Source: Cohnella faecalis
GTDB taxonomy: Bacteria > Bacillota > Bacilli > Paenibacillales > Paenibacillaceae
Length of the DNA: 64,000 nt
Assembly (NCBI RefSeq): GCF_003570905.1
Contig: NZ_QXJM01000040.1
Coordinates: 744,001 to 808,000 of the forward strand
Reading direction: 5' to 3'
Shown: positions 8,044-16,603 of the stretch, piece after piece
Layout: every line of letters begins with the position of its first letter
How positions within the stretch are numbered: position 1 is the first letter of the stretch
Position numbers and translations under genes: made by a program
Notes under the pieces: generated by a model
What the model was told of the DNA's origin: nothing
Databases searched by the model: none
Seen by the model: the letters and a program-made list of their open reading frames with translations, nothing else

Positions 8044-9270
8044 ATGAAAAACAAAAAGCTGAAAAGCATAAGCGCCATTACTTTGGCCGCATTACTTACC
8101 GTGTCCGCCGTGGGGTGCTCTAAGGCACAAGTCGGCAGCGAGGATGCTGCTGCAACCACTCAAACAGCAACTTCGACCGCGTCATCAAACGCAACGTCAG
8201 CAGCTGGAGCTTCCGTTCTGGACACATCGGAATTATTCAGTGATCGGGATTTAGAACAGTCGGCGGATCTTGCAACGGCAACGCAAATGAATTTGGTTAG
8301 CAATCAAGACGTGACACTGAATAAGGAAGGCGTTTATGTCTTAAGTGGCGAGGTGGAAAATGCGACGGTGGTGGTTGATGCTGCCGAGGATGCCAAAGTT
8401 CAAATCGTCCTCAACGGCGTCCGTATAACCAATGAAGATTCACCTGCCATTTATGTGAAAGCAGCGGATAAAGTATTCGTTACATCCACTGACAGTGAGA
8501 ACAACATGGAGGTTTCCGGAAGCTATGTGGCGGATGGCGATACCAATTTGGATGCGGTCATTTTCTCAAAAGCGGATATAACCCTGAATGGAACCGGAAC
8601 CTTAGAGATCGTATCGAATCAAGGTAATGGTATCGCTTCAAAGGATGATCTTAAAATTACCGGAGGCGTGTACACCATTCATTCATCTGCGGATGCTATA
8701 GAGGCCAATGATGCCATTCTTATTAGTGATGGAACGATTACAATTGATACGGATAAGGATGCCTTGCATAGCGAAAACGATGAGGATGGTTCCCTTGGAA
8801 ATATCTATATAAAAGGTGGAGTGTTAAATATCACCGCTGCCGATGATGCCATCACCGGCAACAACGTTGTTCAAATAGATGGCGGCACCATTAACATTAA
8901 GACCTCTGAAGAAGGTATCGAGGCAAACAATATCAAGGTGAATGATGGTCAGATTACATTGTATGCGAATAATGATGGCATCAACGCCACACCAAAAGTC
9001 AATTCTAATGCAGCGATTGAAGTCAATGGCGGTACGATTGATGTAAGTATGGCTAGCGGTGATACGGATGCATTTGATTCAAACGGTGATATTTATATTA
9101 ATGGAGGTACCATTAATGTAAAAGCAGCATCCGCCTTTGACGCGGATGGTACAGCTCAATTGAATGGCGGCAATGTCACGGTCAATGGAGAACAAATCAC
9201 GCAAATCACGCAATCACGCGGGGGTGGAGGTCGAGGGGGAGCAGGCGGTGGTGGAAGAGTGCGCCAATAG
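8044..9270 (+). CDS. Carbohydrate-binding lipoprotein, Cthe_2159-like beta-helix
   Basis: A 408-residue secreted lipoprotein. The signal peptide ends in a lipobox-like AVGC (Cys at about residue 26), followed by an Ala/Thr/Ser linker. From about residue 80 come regular repeats such as ITLNGTGTLEIVS, LKITGGVYTIHS and ININGGTINVK, with many Asp/Asn-Gly turns, as expected of a right-handed parallel beta-helix with calcium sites. This matches the Cthe_2159 family, described as polysaccharide-binding. The C-terminus is a Gly/Arg-rich tail. GAGGAG lies shortly before the ATG. It is 29 bp downstream of the DUF4405 gene and probably in one operon with it. Confidence 0.82.
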   Translation: MKNKKLKSISAITLAALLTVSAVGCSKAQVGSEDAAATTQTATSTASSNATSAAGASVLDTSELFSDRDLEQSADLATATQMNLVSNQDVTLNKEGVYVLSGEVENATVVVDAAEDAKVQIVLNGVRITNEDSPAIYVKAADKVFVTSTDSENNMEVSGSYVADGDTNLDAVIFSKADITLNGTGTLEIVSNQGNGIASKDDLKITGGVYTIHSSADAIEANDAILISDGTITIDTDKDALHSENDEDGSLGNIYIKGGVLNITAADDAITGNNVVQIDGGTINIKTSEEGIEANNIKVNDGQITLYANNDGINATPKVNSNAAIEVNGGTIDVSMASGDTDAFDSNGDIYINGGTINVKAASAFDADGTAQLNGGNVTVNGEQITQITQSRGGGGRGGAGGGGRVRQ

Positions 9271-9286
9271 TGTAGGAGCCAAGAAG

Positions 9287-9330
9287 CGCCCGAGAGATCC
9301 CTCGATGAAGAGGATCCCTCGGGCGTTTTT
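9287..9330 (+). terminator. Terminator after the carbohydrate-binding lipoprotein gene
   Basis: The stem CGCCCGAG (9287-9294) pairs with 9318-9325, an inner GATCC/GGATC stem extends it, and five Ts follow. Confidence 0.85.
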
Positions 9331-9423
9331 GCTGATCGCGAGACGAAACGAGATACTGTGTTTATAATTAAGCTAGTAGTTAATATTTGTAAGTTGATAT
9401 TGTGAGCAAGGAGGAAGTCAATC

Positions 9424-9861
9424 GTGCTGTTTCGAAAAGCGATTACAACCGATATACCGCAGTTAATTAAATTTCGTAAGATATTGCTAGGTCATGAGGA
9501 CAACAGCAGTATGGATGAAACATTCGGAAACTACTTTGATTCCTCATTATCGGACAAGTCACTCGTTGTATGGGTTGCCGATGATGACGGAGTAGTTGTA
9601 TCAACAGTATGTTTTTGCTTATGTCGACTTGCACCGCGCTTTGAAAATCCTTCTGGATTAGTTGCATACATGGCTAATGTTTTCACAATCCCAAATTACC
9701 GTCGTCAAGGTATAGTATCCAGACTTATTAGTGAAGCCATAGACGATTTGAAGACGCAAGGAATTAGAAAAATTCTGCTGCATTCGTCTGATATGGCTAA
9801 ACCGATGTATGAAAGTTTTGGTTTTGTTGAAGGAAATAACTATATGTTCATAAATATTTGA
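9424..9861 (+). CDS. GNAT-family N-acetyltransferase
   Basis: A 145-residue GNAT enzyme. The acetyl-CoA-binding segment VFTIPNYRRQGIVSRLISEAI (motif A, Q/RxxGxG/A type) is at about residues 80-100, and the C-terminal KILLHSSDMAKPMYESFGF supplies motif B. The GTG start has AAGGAGG at nine bases. It is monocistronic. The acceptor substrate cannot be told from sequence. Confidence 0.85.
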   Translation: MLFRKAITTDIPQLIKFRKILLGHEDNSSMDETFGNYFDSSLSDKSLVVWVADDDGVVVSTVCFCLCRLAPRFENPSGLVAYMANVFTIPNYRRQGIVSRLISEAIDDLKTQGIRKILLHSSDMAKPMYESFGFVEGNNYMFINI

Positions 9862-9948
9862 TGCTAGATGTAGAAATCAGAGCAGCTGAATCGACATAAT
9901 AACGAAACCAAATTCCAATAGGGTTAAGGAGGCTTTAGTGTATGAGTT

Positions 9949-10809
9949 ATGTTGCAGACGGTGCTCGGAATCGATGCAGCTCGAATTGCGTCTGCCTTCA
10001 TCACCAAGCCCTCCACCATGAGTCAGCGACTTACTCGGGCAAAAGCAAAAATTCGTGCCGAACGCCTCACTTTCGAAATGCCTGATGCAGAAGAGATTCC
10101 GGATCGTCTCGGGCCCGTTCTGGAGGCCATTTATGCTGCTTATGGGAGCGGGTAGGATGAGGCGGCTATTGCAGATTCGCCTCGCAGGGGATTGGCAGAG
10201 GAAGCCATTTATTTGGGAAAGCTGCTTCTCCAATTCGCCCCCCGCGAACCGGAGGTTTACGGTCTTCTGGCGCTTATGCTGCACTGCGAAGCGCGCCGCG
10301 AGGCGCGGCATGACGACGAGGGGAACTATATTCCCCTCTCCGAGCAAGATTGCGCGCGATGGGATCAACGCTTGATCATGGAGGCGGAGCGTTATCTGCA
10401 TACCGCCTCGCAGGCCGGGGGAATCGGTCGCTTCCAACTCATGGCCGCGATTCAGTCGGTACATGCGCAGCGCTTATGGACGGGGCGTATCGAGTGGGCT
10501 GCAATTGCTCAGTTGTACGAGGGCCTCGTTCGTAAATACCCCGCGCTGGGAGCGTATGTCGGTCGAGCCGCCGCAGTCGCGGAAGCTTTTGGACCGGAAC
10601 ACGGCATTGCCTTATTGGAAGCTATACCATCTGAAGATGTTGTCAACTGCCAGCCCTATTGGGCGCTTTCCGGTCATCTGTACAAGCAGATGAATCGGCA
10701 AGAAGACGCCCGTTCTGCTTATAGCCGTGCTATTGGACTAAGCTCGGACGTTCCCGTTCGACAATTTTTAAGCCGCAAAGCTGCCGAGATCGAAATGCGG
10801 CAACGATAA
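9949..10809 (+). pseudogene. Decayed ECF sigma factor (TPR/SnoaL-less, ECF42-like)
   Basis: The readable sequence begins inside region 4 (LQTVLGIDAARIASAFITKP, then MSQRLTRAKAKIR) and continues through the helical C-terminal extension of this class (EAIYLGKLLLQFAPREPEVY, IGRFQLMAAIQSVHA, AAIAQLYEGLVRKYPALGA). Region 2, needed for core binding and -10 recognition, is absent. An in-frame TAG at 10153-10155 replaces what is usually Trp in AYGSGW-DEAA. After the stop the same frame stays open to 10809. An ATG at 9942 with AAGGAGG upstream is in another frame. No YCII/DGPF partner gene is adjacent, although these sigma factors usually have one. I take it as a dead gene with a deleted 5' half. Confidence 0.8.
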
Positions 10810-10821
10810 GGGTTTTCGGAG

Positions 10822-10844
10822 GGCACCCGCTTAGGGTGCCTTTT
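10822..10844 (+). terminator. Short terminator downstream of the sigma-factor relic
   Basis: GGCACCC (10822-10828) pairs with GGGTGCC (10834-10840), followed by TTTT. It lies just beyond the converging MATE gene stop and may serve both. Confidence 0.7.
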
Positions 10845-10845
10845 G

Positions 10846-12198
10846 CTATTGTACCAAACTATCCAAATCCGGCTGCAATTTGTTCCGCAGAACATACAGC
10901 ATGATAGCTCCAACAAGGAATGCGACGGCATCTGCAATGACGATCGACCAGACCACCCCGTGGAAGCCGTTCATTCGATTGGCGATATACAACACAGGAA
11001 TTAGAGTAATTCCTTGAATAACTGACATAATAAACGCGGCGGTTCCTTGCGCGGTTGCTTGAAAGATTCCCGTAAACAACGAGGTCATTCCTGTAATGAA
11101 CAAGGATAAGAACGTCACATGCAGAATGTAGCTGCCCATTTCAATTAATTTCGGGTCATTCGTGAATAAACCAATTAAGTGGTCGGAAATCAGATAGACG
11201 ATAACGCCGAACACGACGGCTAACGCCACAATCGTTTTGATCGTGAATCCAATGGTATGCTTCATGCGTAATTTATTGGCTGTAAAAGAAAAGGCAATTA
11301 GCGGCACGACTCCCTCGCATAAGCCCATCAGAATAAACTCAGGAAATTGCAATAAACGCGATGAAATTCCGTACCCCGCTATGGCCTGATCCCCGTATTC
11401 GACAAGAAAATGGTTAAAGATGAGCGACATTGCACCCAAGAAGATACTCATAACAAAGACGGGAACTCCGATTTTGAATACATTGCTCAGAATGTCTTTG
11501 GTAGCCTTGAACCATTTTACGGAGACGGTTAAGAACTGGCTCTTATATCCCATATGGAAGGCGTAGAATGCACTTGCAGCCAAGTTAGAAATGACCGTAG
11601 CAGACGCAACGCCGATTACGCCCCAATGGAAGACGAAGATGACGAGTGCATCGAGAATAATGTTCACGATAACACTGAGAATCATACCGATCATCGACGT
11701 GATTGCTGCACCCTCCGAGCGCACGATATTCTCCAGCGTGAAGAATAATACGACGAATGGTGAACCGATAAGCATAATCGTGACATAGTCCTTCGTGAAT
11801 CCGAAGGATTCAGGCGTTGCCCCCAGGCCGTGAACGATTGGATCGATCAACGGGAGGCCAACGGCCATCACGATAAGACCGAGAACTATGCTGCTGTAAA
11901 AGGCGAATGAAGACACGTGCTTTAGATCGTCATATTTTTTCTCTCCCAGCAACCGGGAGATGAATGTACCGCTGCCCATACCAATCAAGTTGCCTAGCGC
12001 CATAATCACCGCGAATAACGGCAAGGTCAGTGCGAGTGCGGTTAACATGGCAGTATTGTGGAGCGTACCAAGGAAATAGGCATTCAAGATGGAATAGATG
12101 ACACTCATTGAAGTGCCTAGCATCATCGGTATAGCGAAGTGAGCTACGGCTTTTGCGATAGGTGCTTTTTCAAAGTAATGGAGGTTTTCTGCTTCCAT
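10846..12198 (-). CDS. MATE-family multidrug efflux transporter
   Basis: A roughly 450-residue membrane protein with about 12 hydrophobic segments in two six-helix halves, typical of MATE (DinF/NorM type) sodium- or proton-driven drug exporters. The first-helix AIPMMLGTSMSVIYSILNAYFLG and MGSGTFISRLLGEKKYDDLK are characteristic. The start is uncertain: a GTG at 12207 is in frame three codons earlier. It is divergent from a TetR gene with three related operator sites between them, so it is the likely TetR-controlled pump. Confidence 0.9.
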   Translation of the reverse strand: MEAENLHYFEKAPIAKAVAHFAIPMMLGTSMSVIYSILNAYFLGTLHNTAMLTALALTLPLFAVIMALGNLIGMGSGTFISRLLGEKKYDDLKHVSSFAFYSSIVLGLIVMAVGLPLIDPIVHGLGATPESFGFTKDYVTIMLIGSPFVVLFFTLENIVRSEGAAITSMIGMILSVIVNIILDALVIFVFHWGVIGVASATVISNLAASAFYAFHMGYKSQFLTVSVKWFKATKDILSNVFKIGVPVFVMSIFLGAMSLIFNHFLVEYGDQAIAGYGISSRLLQFPEFILMGLCEGVVPLIAFSFTANKLRMKHTIGFTIKTIVALAVVFGVIVYLISDHLIGLFTNDPKLIEMGSYILHVTFLSLFITGMTSLFTGIFQATAQGTAAFIMSVIQGITLIPVLYIANRMNGFHGVVWSIVIADAVAFLVGAIMLYVLRNKLQPDLDSLVQ

Positions 12199-12233
12199 GC
12201 GGGTCACCGCTTTCTTCGTTGTATTTTGGCCTT

Positions 12234-12320
12234 ATCTAACAGCGTTAGATTGAACCTTACAGTGTTAGATGATATCATGACACTATGAACCTGTAAAGTA
12301 TAAACTTACACTGTTAGATA
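12234..12320. promoter_or_regulatory. Three TetR-type operators and the regulator's promoter
   Basis: A clean dyad ATCTAAC-AGC-GTTAGAT spans 12234-12250. Two close relatives, CTTACAGTGTTAGAT at 12256-12270 and CTTACACTGTTAGAT at 12305-12319, keep the GTTAGAT half. A rightward promoter, ATGACA (12277-12282) and TATAAA (12299-12304) with 16 bp between, abuts the third site. The first two lie where the leftward MATE promoter must be. This is the usual layout for a TetR repressor acting on itself and a divergent pump. Confidence 0.68.
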
Positions 12321-12335
12321 AAAGGGCGGATACCG

Positions 12336-13019
12336 ATGAAAAAGCAGCAGCCTCAGATTTCGGAGGATAAGATTTTGGAAGCTTCGTGGGCGCTTCTGGG
12401 GGAGGAGGGCATCGAGAAATTCAGCCTGAGACGATTGGCCGATCGGCTGGGAATTCAAGCTCCCTCTTTGTACTGGTACTTCAAGAGCAAGCAGAATCTT
12501 TACTACCGTCTGGCCAATCAGGTATCGAAAATGATTCTGGAGGAGTTCCACTCCGAAGGGGACTGGAAGGAGCAGATGACGGAGCTTGCGATAACGGTAC
12601 GGAGTGTGCTCAGCCGGTATCCCTGCTCCACTCAGCTCATGATGTTGACATTGCCCCACGAGCCGGACATCATCCGGTTCACCAACCGTATGCTGCTCTG
12701 CATGGAGTCGACGCCGCTTGAGCAAGAGCAGAAATTACAAGCGGTTCTTACGCTCGCGAACTATGTCTTCTACTTCGTTCTAGATGATTATGAGCATCAG
12801 CGCAATGTGTCCGCTATCCTTAAGGAGCAGGGAGATAATCTTCCAAGCGGGGAGATGATCCACCTTCTGGATTCCATGAGCGAGTCGGAAGCGGGGCTAT
12901 TCCGGAGGATGTACAAGAGCGGGCTGTTCGAGGTGATGGGGACCGACGGGGCGTTTGAGTTCGGCCTGAAGCTGATTCTGTTGGGGATTGAGCAGGTGAT
13001 AAAGGAGCAGGAGAAGTAG
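12336..13019 (+). CDS. TetR/AcrR-family transcriptional regulator
   Basis: A 227-residue repressor. The N-terminal helix-turn-helix reads ILEASWALLGEEGIEKFSLRRLADRLGIQAPSLYWYFKSKQ (tetracycline-repressor-like, LYWYF signature, about residues 13-53). The C-terminal helical domain resembles TetR_C in length and organisation. AAAGGGCGG precedes the ATG. It is divergent from the MATE pump gene across three matching sites, so drug-induced derepression of the pump is the simplest model. Confidence 0.88.
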   Translation: MKKQQPQISEDKILEASWALLGEEGIEKFSLRRLADRLGIQAPSLYWYFKSKQNLYYRLANQVSKMILEEFHSEGDWKEQMTELAITVRSVLSRYPCSTQLMMLTLPHEPDIIRFTNRMLLCMESTPLEQEQKLQAVLTLANYVFYFVLDDYEHQRNVSAILKEQGDNLPSGEMIHLLDSMSESEAGLFRRMYKSGLFEVMGTDGAFEFGLKLILLGIEQVIKEQEK

Positions 13020-13095
13020 TGAGGTTATGGGAAATATTGAATTTCTTTCATTTTCTCTGGTATTTTAACTATAGAGAGATGAGAGGGGTATACTT

Positions 13096-13758
13096 ATGAA
13101 ATTAGTGAAAACAAGAATTTCGCTGAGTAATAAAGCAGTAATACGAATAGGGTTCCTATATTTATTCACTTCGCTTTGTATACTGTGCTCGAATATGATC
13201 GATATTTGGATATTGGACGATGATTTATTAACCAATGATTCATTCCCAGACATTTTATATACTACATTTAACTTAATGGGGTTCTTCGGCTTAATTTTGG
13301 GGCTGTTTGCTCTTTTTATCATTCATCATAAGGATCTAGGCAAGTTAGGCTATGCATGTTATATACTTGCAGCATTGGGAACAATGCTTTATGCAGGTGA
13401 CGCTTGGTTCGAAGCTTTTGTTATCCCGTTCTTATCAGATGAGATGCCTGGGCTCAAAGATATTGATCCTGGCATAAGCTTGATGGTTGGAATAGTAATA
13501 ACCTTCTTAACATTTAGCATCGGTTGGATTACTGTGGGTGTAAGTGCATTCAGGGTGGGATTAATTCCAAAATGGATTTCTTCATTGATTATTATAGGTG
13601 GAATATTCGGTTTCAGAGCGCTGACGCCGCCATACTTCGTTCCATTAGCTATAGCAGTCGGAGCAATGGGCGTGTGGTTCTTACGGAGTAAATCTTTCAC
13701 TAATAATCTCGCCGAAATTTCGAATGATACGGGTGAAGTATCGATGGTAGACATTTGA
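13096..13758 (+). CDS. Six-helix integral membrane protein, unknown function
   Basis: A 220-residue hydrophobic protein with about six membrane segments: residues 17-36, 55-77, 83-105, 130-155, 160-180 and 183-200. A GAGAGGGG ribosome binding site lies before ATG 13096. The Asp/Glu-containing loop DEMPGLKDIDPG precedes the fourth helix. I do not recognise a named domain. It follows the TetR gene on the same strand after 76 bp and may or may not be cotranscribed with it. Confidence 0.65.
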   Translation: MKLVKTRISLSNKAVIRIGFLYLFTSLCILCSNMIDIWILDDDLLTNDSFPDILYTTFNLMGFFGLILGLFALFIIHHKDLGKLGYACYILAALGTMLYAGDAWFEAFVIPFLSDEMPGLKDIDPGISLMVGIVITFLTFSIGWITVGVSAFRVGLIPKWISSLIIIGGIFGFRALTPPYFVPLAIAVGAMGVWFLRSKSFTNNLAEISNDTGEVSMVDI

Positions 13759-13801
13759 AGAAACGCAACGTATGCACCGAATCGCCAGCCTGTCGTGCAG
13801 A

Positions 13802-14041
13802 TTATCCCACACCATCGCTCTCTAACAAGGAATAAAAATGGTCGCGGTCTTCGTCATCGAATTTGCCGAGCGTCCGTACCCTGACAAATTCATGTCCGCC
13901 ATACATGTCTATTTCCTCGCCATACCTATTGTAGAGCGCGATCATATTGCCGTCCCGATTCATCTCCATGTACCCATAACATATTGCTTCAGGCGCTTTA
14001 CCGTAAAGGAGCACATATCTGATTTTGTCCACTCTGTTCAT
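13802..14041 (-). CDS. Small hypothetical protein (79 aa)
   Basis: A 79-residue acidic soluble protein with several Tyr and Arg, e.g. AICYGYMEMNRDGNMIALYNRYG. It has an excellent AAGGAGG six bases before its ATG, which is the main reason to call it real. No domain is recognised and no partner is evident. It lies between the converging membrane protein gene and the methyltransferase gene. Confidence 0.6.
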   Translation of the reverse strand: MNRVDKIRYVLLYGKAPEAICYGYMEMNRDGNMIALYNRYGEEIDMYGGHEFVRVRTLGKFDDEDRDHFYSLLESDGVG

Positions 14042-14346
14042 AAAGCTCCTCCTTTTCTGTTTACCTGAAGGAAATTTTACGTGAAACCGGACGAATTGGA
14101 AAAAGCGATTTCGCTCTGTATATTCGGAAATTCATTCTTATATGGAAAGCATAAGGGGGGATCCACGTTATGTCGCTCATTCGCACATTATCTCTTGACG
14201 AGATGAGGTTTGGGTATTATGATAACGTGCCGGTCAACTCAACAAGGTAAATCAATATATGTCCGAGGATTTAGCCTGCTTGATCGAAATCTATTTCTTC
14301 AGGCAAGTGTGCTTCGACATATTCCATTGATATTGGAGGAGTAATA
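14042..14346. other. Intergenic stretch with gene scraps
   Basis: No full gene is seen. Two short open stretches have plausible ribosome binding sites: one opening at about 14081 (GTG, 41 codons) and one at 14170 (ATG, 26 codons, AGGGGGG upstream). Neither resembles a known family. They may be fragments of a lost gene. Confidence 0.35.
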
Positions 14347-14958
14347 ATGGGAAATACGGATAAGTTTGAAATGATAGCTAATACGTATGACACTCCTGAA
14401 AGAATCCACATTGCAAAGGTATCGTCGGATGCCATTCGTAACTATTTAGTTGACGCTAAAAGTAAGAATGCTATTGATTTCGGGTGTGGAACGGGTCTTG
14501 TCGGAATGAACCTGTTAAACGATTTTAATTCTATGCTTTTTCTGGATACCTCACCAAACATGATTAATCAAATACAGCAGAAAATTTCTGATTCTAATAT
14601 TCAGAATGTAGATACCTTATGCTTTGATTTTGAGAAAGAAGGTCTGTCGGATTTACATGCCGACTATATTTTTATGGCCCAGGTTCTCCTTCATATTGAA
14701 GATGTTGAATTCGTTCTATCCAGGTTATTCGATGTTCTGAATGAAGGAGGACATTTACTAATCGTAGATTTTGATAAAAATGAAAAAGTAGCCTCAGATA
14801 TCGTTCATAACGGCTTTAATCAAGATGAGCTAGCCGGCATTATGACTAAAATAGGGTATAGGGATATTCAATCCCATACTTTTTATAATGGAAGTAAACT
14901 ATTCATGGGACAAGATGCATCCATGTTTATTCTTGATTCTCAGGTCAGGAGAGGTTGA
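14347..14958 (+). CDS. Class I SAM-dependent methyltransferase
   Basis: A 203-residue Rossmann-fold methyltransferase. Motif I is AIDFGCGTGLVGMNL (about residues 42-56), the acidic end of strand 2 is FLDTSP, and YIFMAQVLLHIEDVEFVL corresponds to motif IV and following. TTGGAGGAG precedes the ATG. It overlaps closely with a tiny membrane-protein gene downstream. The methyl acceptor is unknown. Confidence 0.87.
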   Translation: MGNTDKFEMIANTYDTPERIHIAKVSSDAIRNYLVDAKSKNAIDFGCGTGLVGMNLLNDFNSMLFLDTSPNMINQIQQKISDSNIQNVDTLCFDFEKEGLSDLHADYIFMAQVLLHIEDVEFVLSRLFDVLNEGGHLLIVDFDKNEKVASDIVHNGFNQDELAGIMTKIGYRDIQSHTFYNGSKLFMGQDASMFILDSQVRRG

Positions 14959-14964
14959 AGTCAA

Positions 14965-15144
14965 ATGGCAGCTAATTGGTGGTTGGCTCTTATTATTATG
15001 GTAGTTTTAAACGGAATTGTGGTTTGGAATTTTATAGTAGGGCAAGAACGCGTAAGCCGAAGGGCCAAAAAGTGGTTTTTTATCGTCGCGAATGTTATTG
15101 GGCTCTGTCTCGCTGTCTCTCAGTTTTTCTGGATGGATTTTTAG
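14965..15144 (+). CDS. Small two-helix membrane protein (59 aa)
   Basis: The ATG at 14965 opens a 59-residue frame (MAANWWLALIIMVVLNGIVV start, then KKWFFIVANVIGLCLAVSQF) with two hydrophobic segments joined by a basic loop. AGGAGAGG lies ten bases upstream, inside the end of the methyltransferase gene, and the two genes are six bases apart, so they are very likely cotranslated. It ends just before the tmRNA-like terminator. Function unknown. Confidence 0.6.
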   Translation: MAANWWLALIIMVVLNGIVVWNFIVGQERVSRRAKKWFFIVANVIGLCLAVSQFFWMDF

Positions 15145-15156
15145 ACTTGGATTGCC

Positions 15157-15227
15157 TTTGGACAGGGGGGCGACTCCCCTTGCTCCCGCCATATAAAACC
15201 ACAACCGCATGAGGTTGTGGTTTTTGT
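15157..15227 (+). other. tmRNA/tRNA-3'-end-like relic fused to a terminator, copy 1
   Basis: TTTGGAC (15157-15163) is followed by a T-arm-like hairpin: AGGGG (15164-15168), a 7-base loop GGCGACT, and CCCCT (15176-15180). Then come a 7-base acceptor-like TGCTCCC, a G and CCA (15188-15191). The GGAC-plus-T-arm order is that of a tmRNA 3' end, but the loop has GG where TT is normal and no 5' half is present. A terminator stem, AACCACAACC with GGTTGTGGTT (15197-15206 and 15213-15222), and a T-run follow. It terminates the methyltransferase unit. Origin as an ssrA or tRNA relic is inference. Confidence 0.55.
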
Positions 15228-15373
15228 TTTTTTCATAATTATTTTCATTTGTTTGAAGGGGATGTTTAGTCAAGCTAAACCAAGTCATTTTGGGTATATC
15301 GGAAGTAATAGCGGTAATGTATAATTATGGAATACATTAAGTATTGGAATAATTCTAGCGGGAGGTTTCTTTT

Positions 15374-16456
15374 GTGAGCAAAGGTAAAGGCAGCATTCTA
15401 TTTCGTAAAGTAGGAGTAACTGTGCTGGTCATAGTGGGTATGACTCTCGCGGCAGGTGCGGGAGCCTACGCCGCAACGAAAATGACCTTGTTTGTAAATA
15501 ATCAGAAATCGAAAGTAGATCCTGTATCCATTAAAGGTGTTACCTACGTCCCTCTACGTGCTGTCGCTGAGATGCTCGGTGCAAACGTCAACTACAATTC
15601 ATCATCGAATTCGGTCGTTGTTACTAGCAAATCAGTAAAGCCTCCGCTCGGCGGTGACGGCAACAAAGTTGTGGGTTCAGTTAATGGTGTTTCCATTACG
15701 AAAAACCAGCTGTATGATGCAATGGCTGCAACTGCCGGGGAGCAAACGCTGAACAACCTGATTCAAGAAGAGCTTGTTAAGCAAGAGGCACAAAAAAAAG
15801 GGATTGTTATCAGCGACAAAGAGGTCGAAGCGGAAATTGCGAAAATCAAGAAGCGGTTCCCGTCCGAGTCGGATTTTGAAGCTGCTCTGCAACAATCGGG
15901 CTTGACGCTCGAAGATTTGAAGAAGCAGTTATCGATGCAGCTTCGTATTTTCAAACTTTTGGAGCCGCGTGTGAAAGTGACTGACGAAGAAGTTAAACAA
16001 TATTTCGAGGCGAATAAAGCTTCCTTCGATCAGCCTGAGGAGGTGAGAGCTTCGCATATTTTGGTCTCAACGAAAGCAGAAGCTGACGAAATTATGAAGC
16101 AGTTAAAAGCGGGTGCGGATTTTGCGAAGCTGGCGAAAGAAAAATCAATTGATGAAGGCAGTAAGAATGCTGGTGGCGACCTTGGTTTCTTCGGCAAGGG
16201 GGTAATGGTCCTTGAGTTTGAGAAAGCAGCGTTCTCGCTTAAAGTCGGAGAACTGAGTGAACCGCTAAAGACGCAGTTTGGCTACCACATCATTAAAGTG
16301 ACAGGCCGCAAGGAAGCGAAGGTGGCGACCCTTGAAAATAATAAAACGGAAATCCGGGGTCAGATTCTTCAACAGAAGGTTGATGAGCTTTCTGCTGCGT
16401 GGCTGAAAGAATTGAAATCCAAGGCTCAAATTACAAATACGCTTACAGTAAAGTAA
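15374..16456 (+). CDS. Secreted PrsA-like foldase with copper-amine-oxidase-like N-domain
   Basis: A 360-residue exported protein. The signal peptide ends near AYAA, about residue 34. A copper-amine-oxidase N-terminal-like (stalk) domain follows: KMTLFVNNQK, then YVPLRAVAEMLGANVNYN, about residues 36-85. Next comes a SurA/PrsA-type helical chaperone region (NQLYDAMAATAGEQTL onward), then a parvulin rotamase domain from VRASHILVSTKAEADEI to QFGYHIIKVTG, about residues 226-320. The GTG start has GGGAGG. It should act outside the membrane, helping exported proteins fold. The fusion to the stalk domain may tether it in the wall. It is monocistronic between the two tmRNA-like terminators. Confidence 0.87.
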   Translation: MSKGKGSILFRKVGVTVLVIVGMTLAAGAGAYAATKMTLFVNNQKSKVDPVSIKGVTYVPLRAVAEMLGANVNYNSSSNSVVVTSKSVKPPLGGDGNKVVGSVNGVSITKNQLYDAMAATAGEQTLNNLIQEELVKQEAQKKGIVISDKEVEAEIAKIKKRFPSESDFEAALQQSGLTLEDLKKQLSMQLRIFKLLEPRVKVTDEEVKQYFEANKASFDQPEEVRASHILVSTKAEADEIMKQLKAGADFAKLAKEKSIDEGSKNAGGDLGFFGKGVMVLEFEKAAFSLKVGELSEPLKTQFGYHIIKVTGRKEAKVATLENNKTEIRGQILQQKVDELSAAWLKELKSKAQITNTLTVK

Positions 16457-16484
16457 GGGACATCACCCTTCTGCGAATTGAGGA

Positions 16485-16549
16485 TTTGAACTCCCACGGC
16501 TCGCTCCCGCCATATCAATCCACAACCGCATACGGTTGTGGATTTTTTC
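16485..16549 (+). other. tRNA-like relic fused to a terminator, copy 2
   Basis: GCTCCCGCCATAT (16503-16515) and the hairpin ATCCACAACC/GGTTGTGGAT (16518-16527 with 16534-16543) repeat copy 1 closely. The upstream part (GGATTTGAACTCCCACGG) is T-arm-like only in a loose way. It serves as terminator of the foldase gene. Together the copies form an imperfect direct repeat about 1.3 kb apart that flanks the foldase gene. Confidence 0.5.
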
Positions 16550-16603
16550 GTTCCCGCGTACTACGACGGCACAAATGACGGCAACCTTGTGCATATGGAG
16601 CAG

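Noticed and set aside
10192-10809. An independent 205-codon gene
   Set aside because: It is the continuation, in the same frame after a TAG, of the sigma-factor relic and shows that family's C-terminal helices.
15007-15288. Minus-strand frames here and at 16463-16651 sharing a short peptide (MAGARG/MAGASRG)
   Set aside because: The shared peptide is an antisense reading of the tmRNA-like terminator repeats, a known source of spurious proteins.
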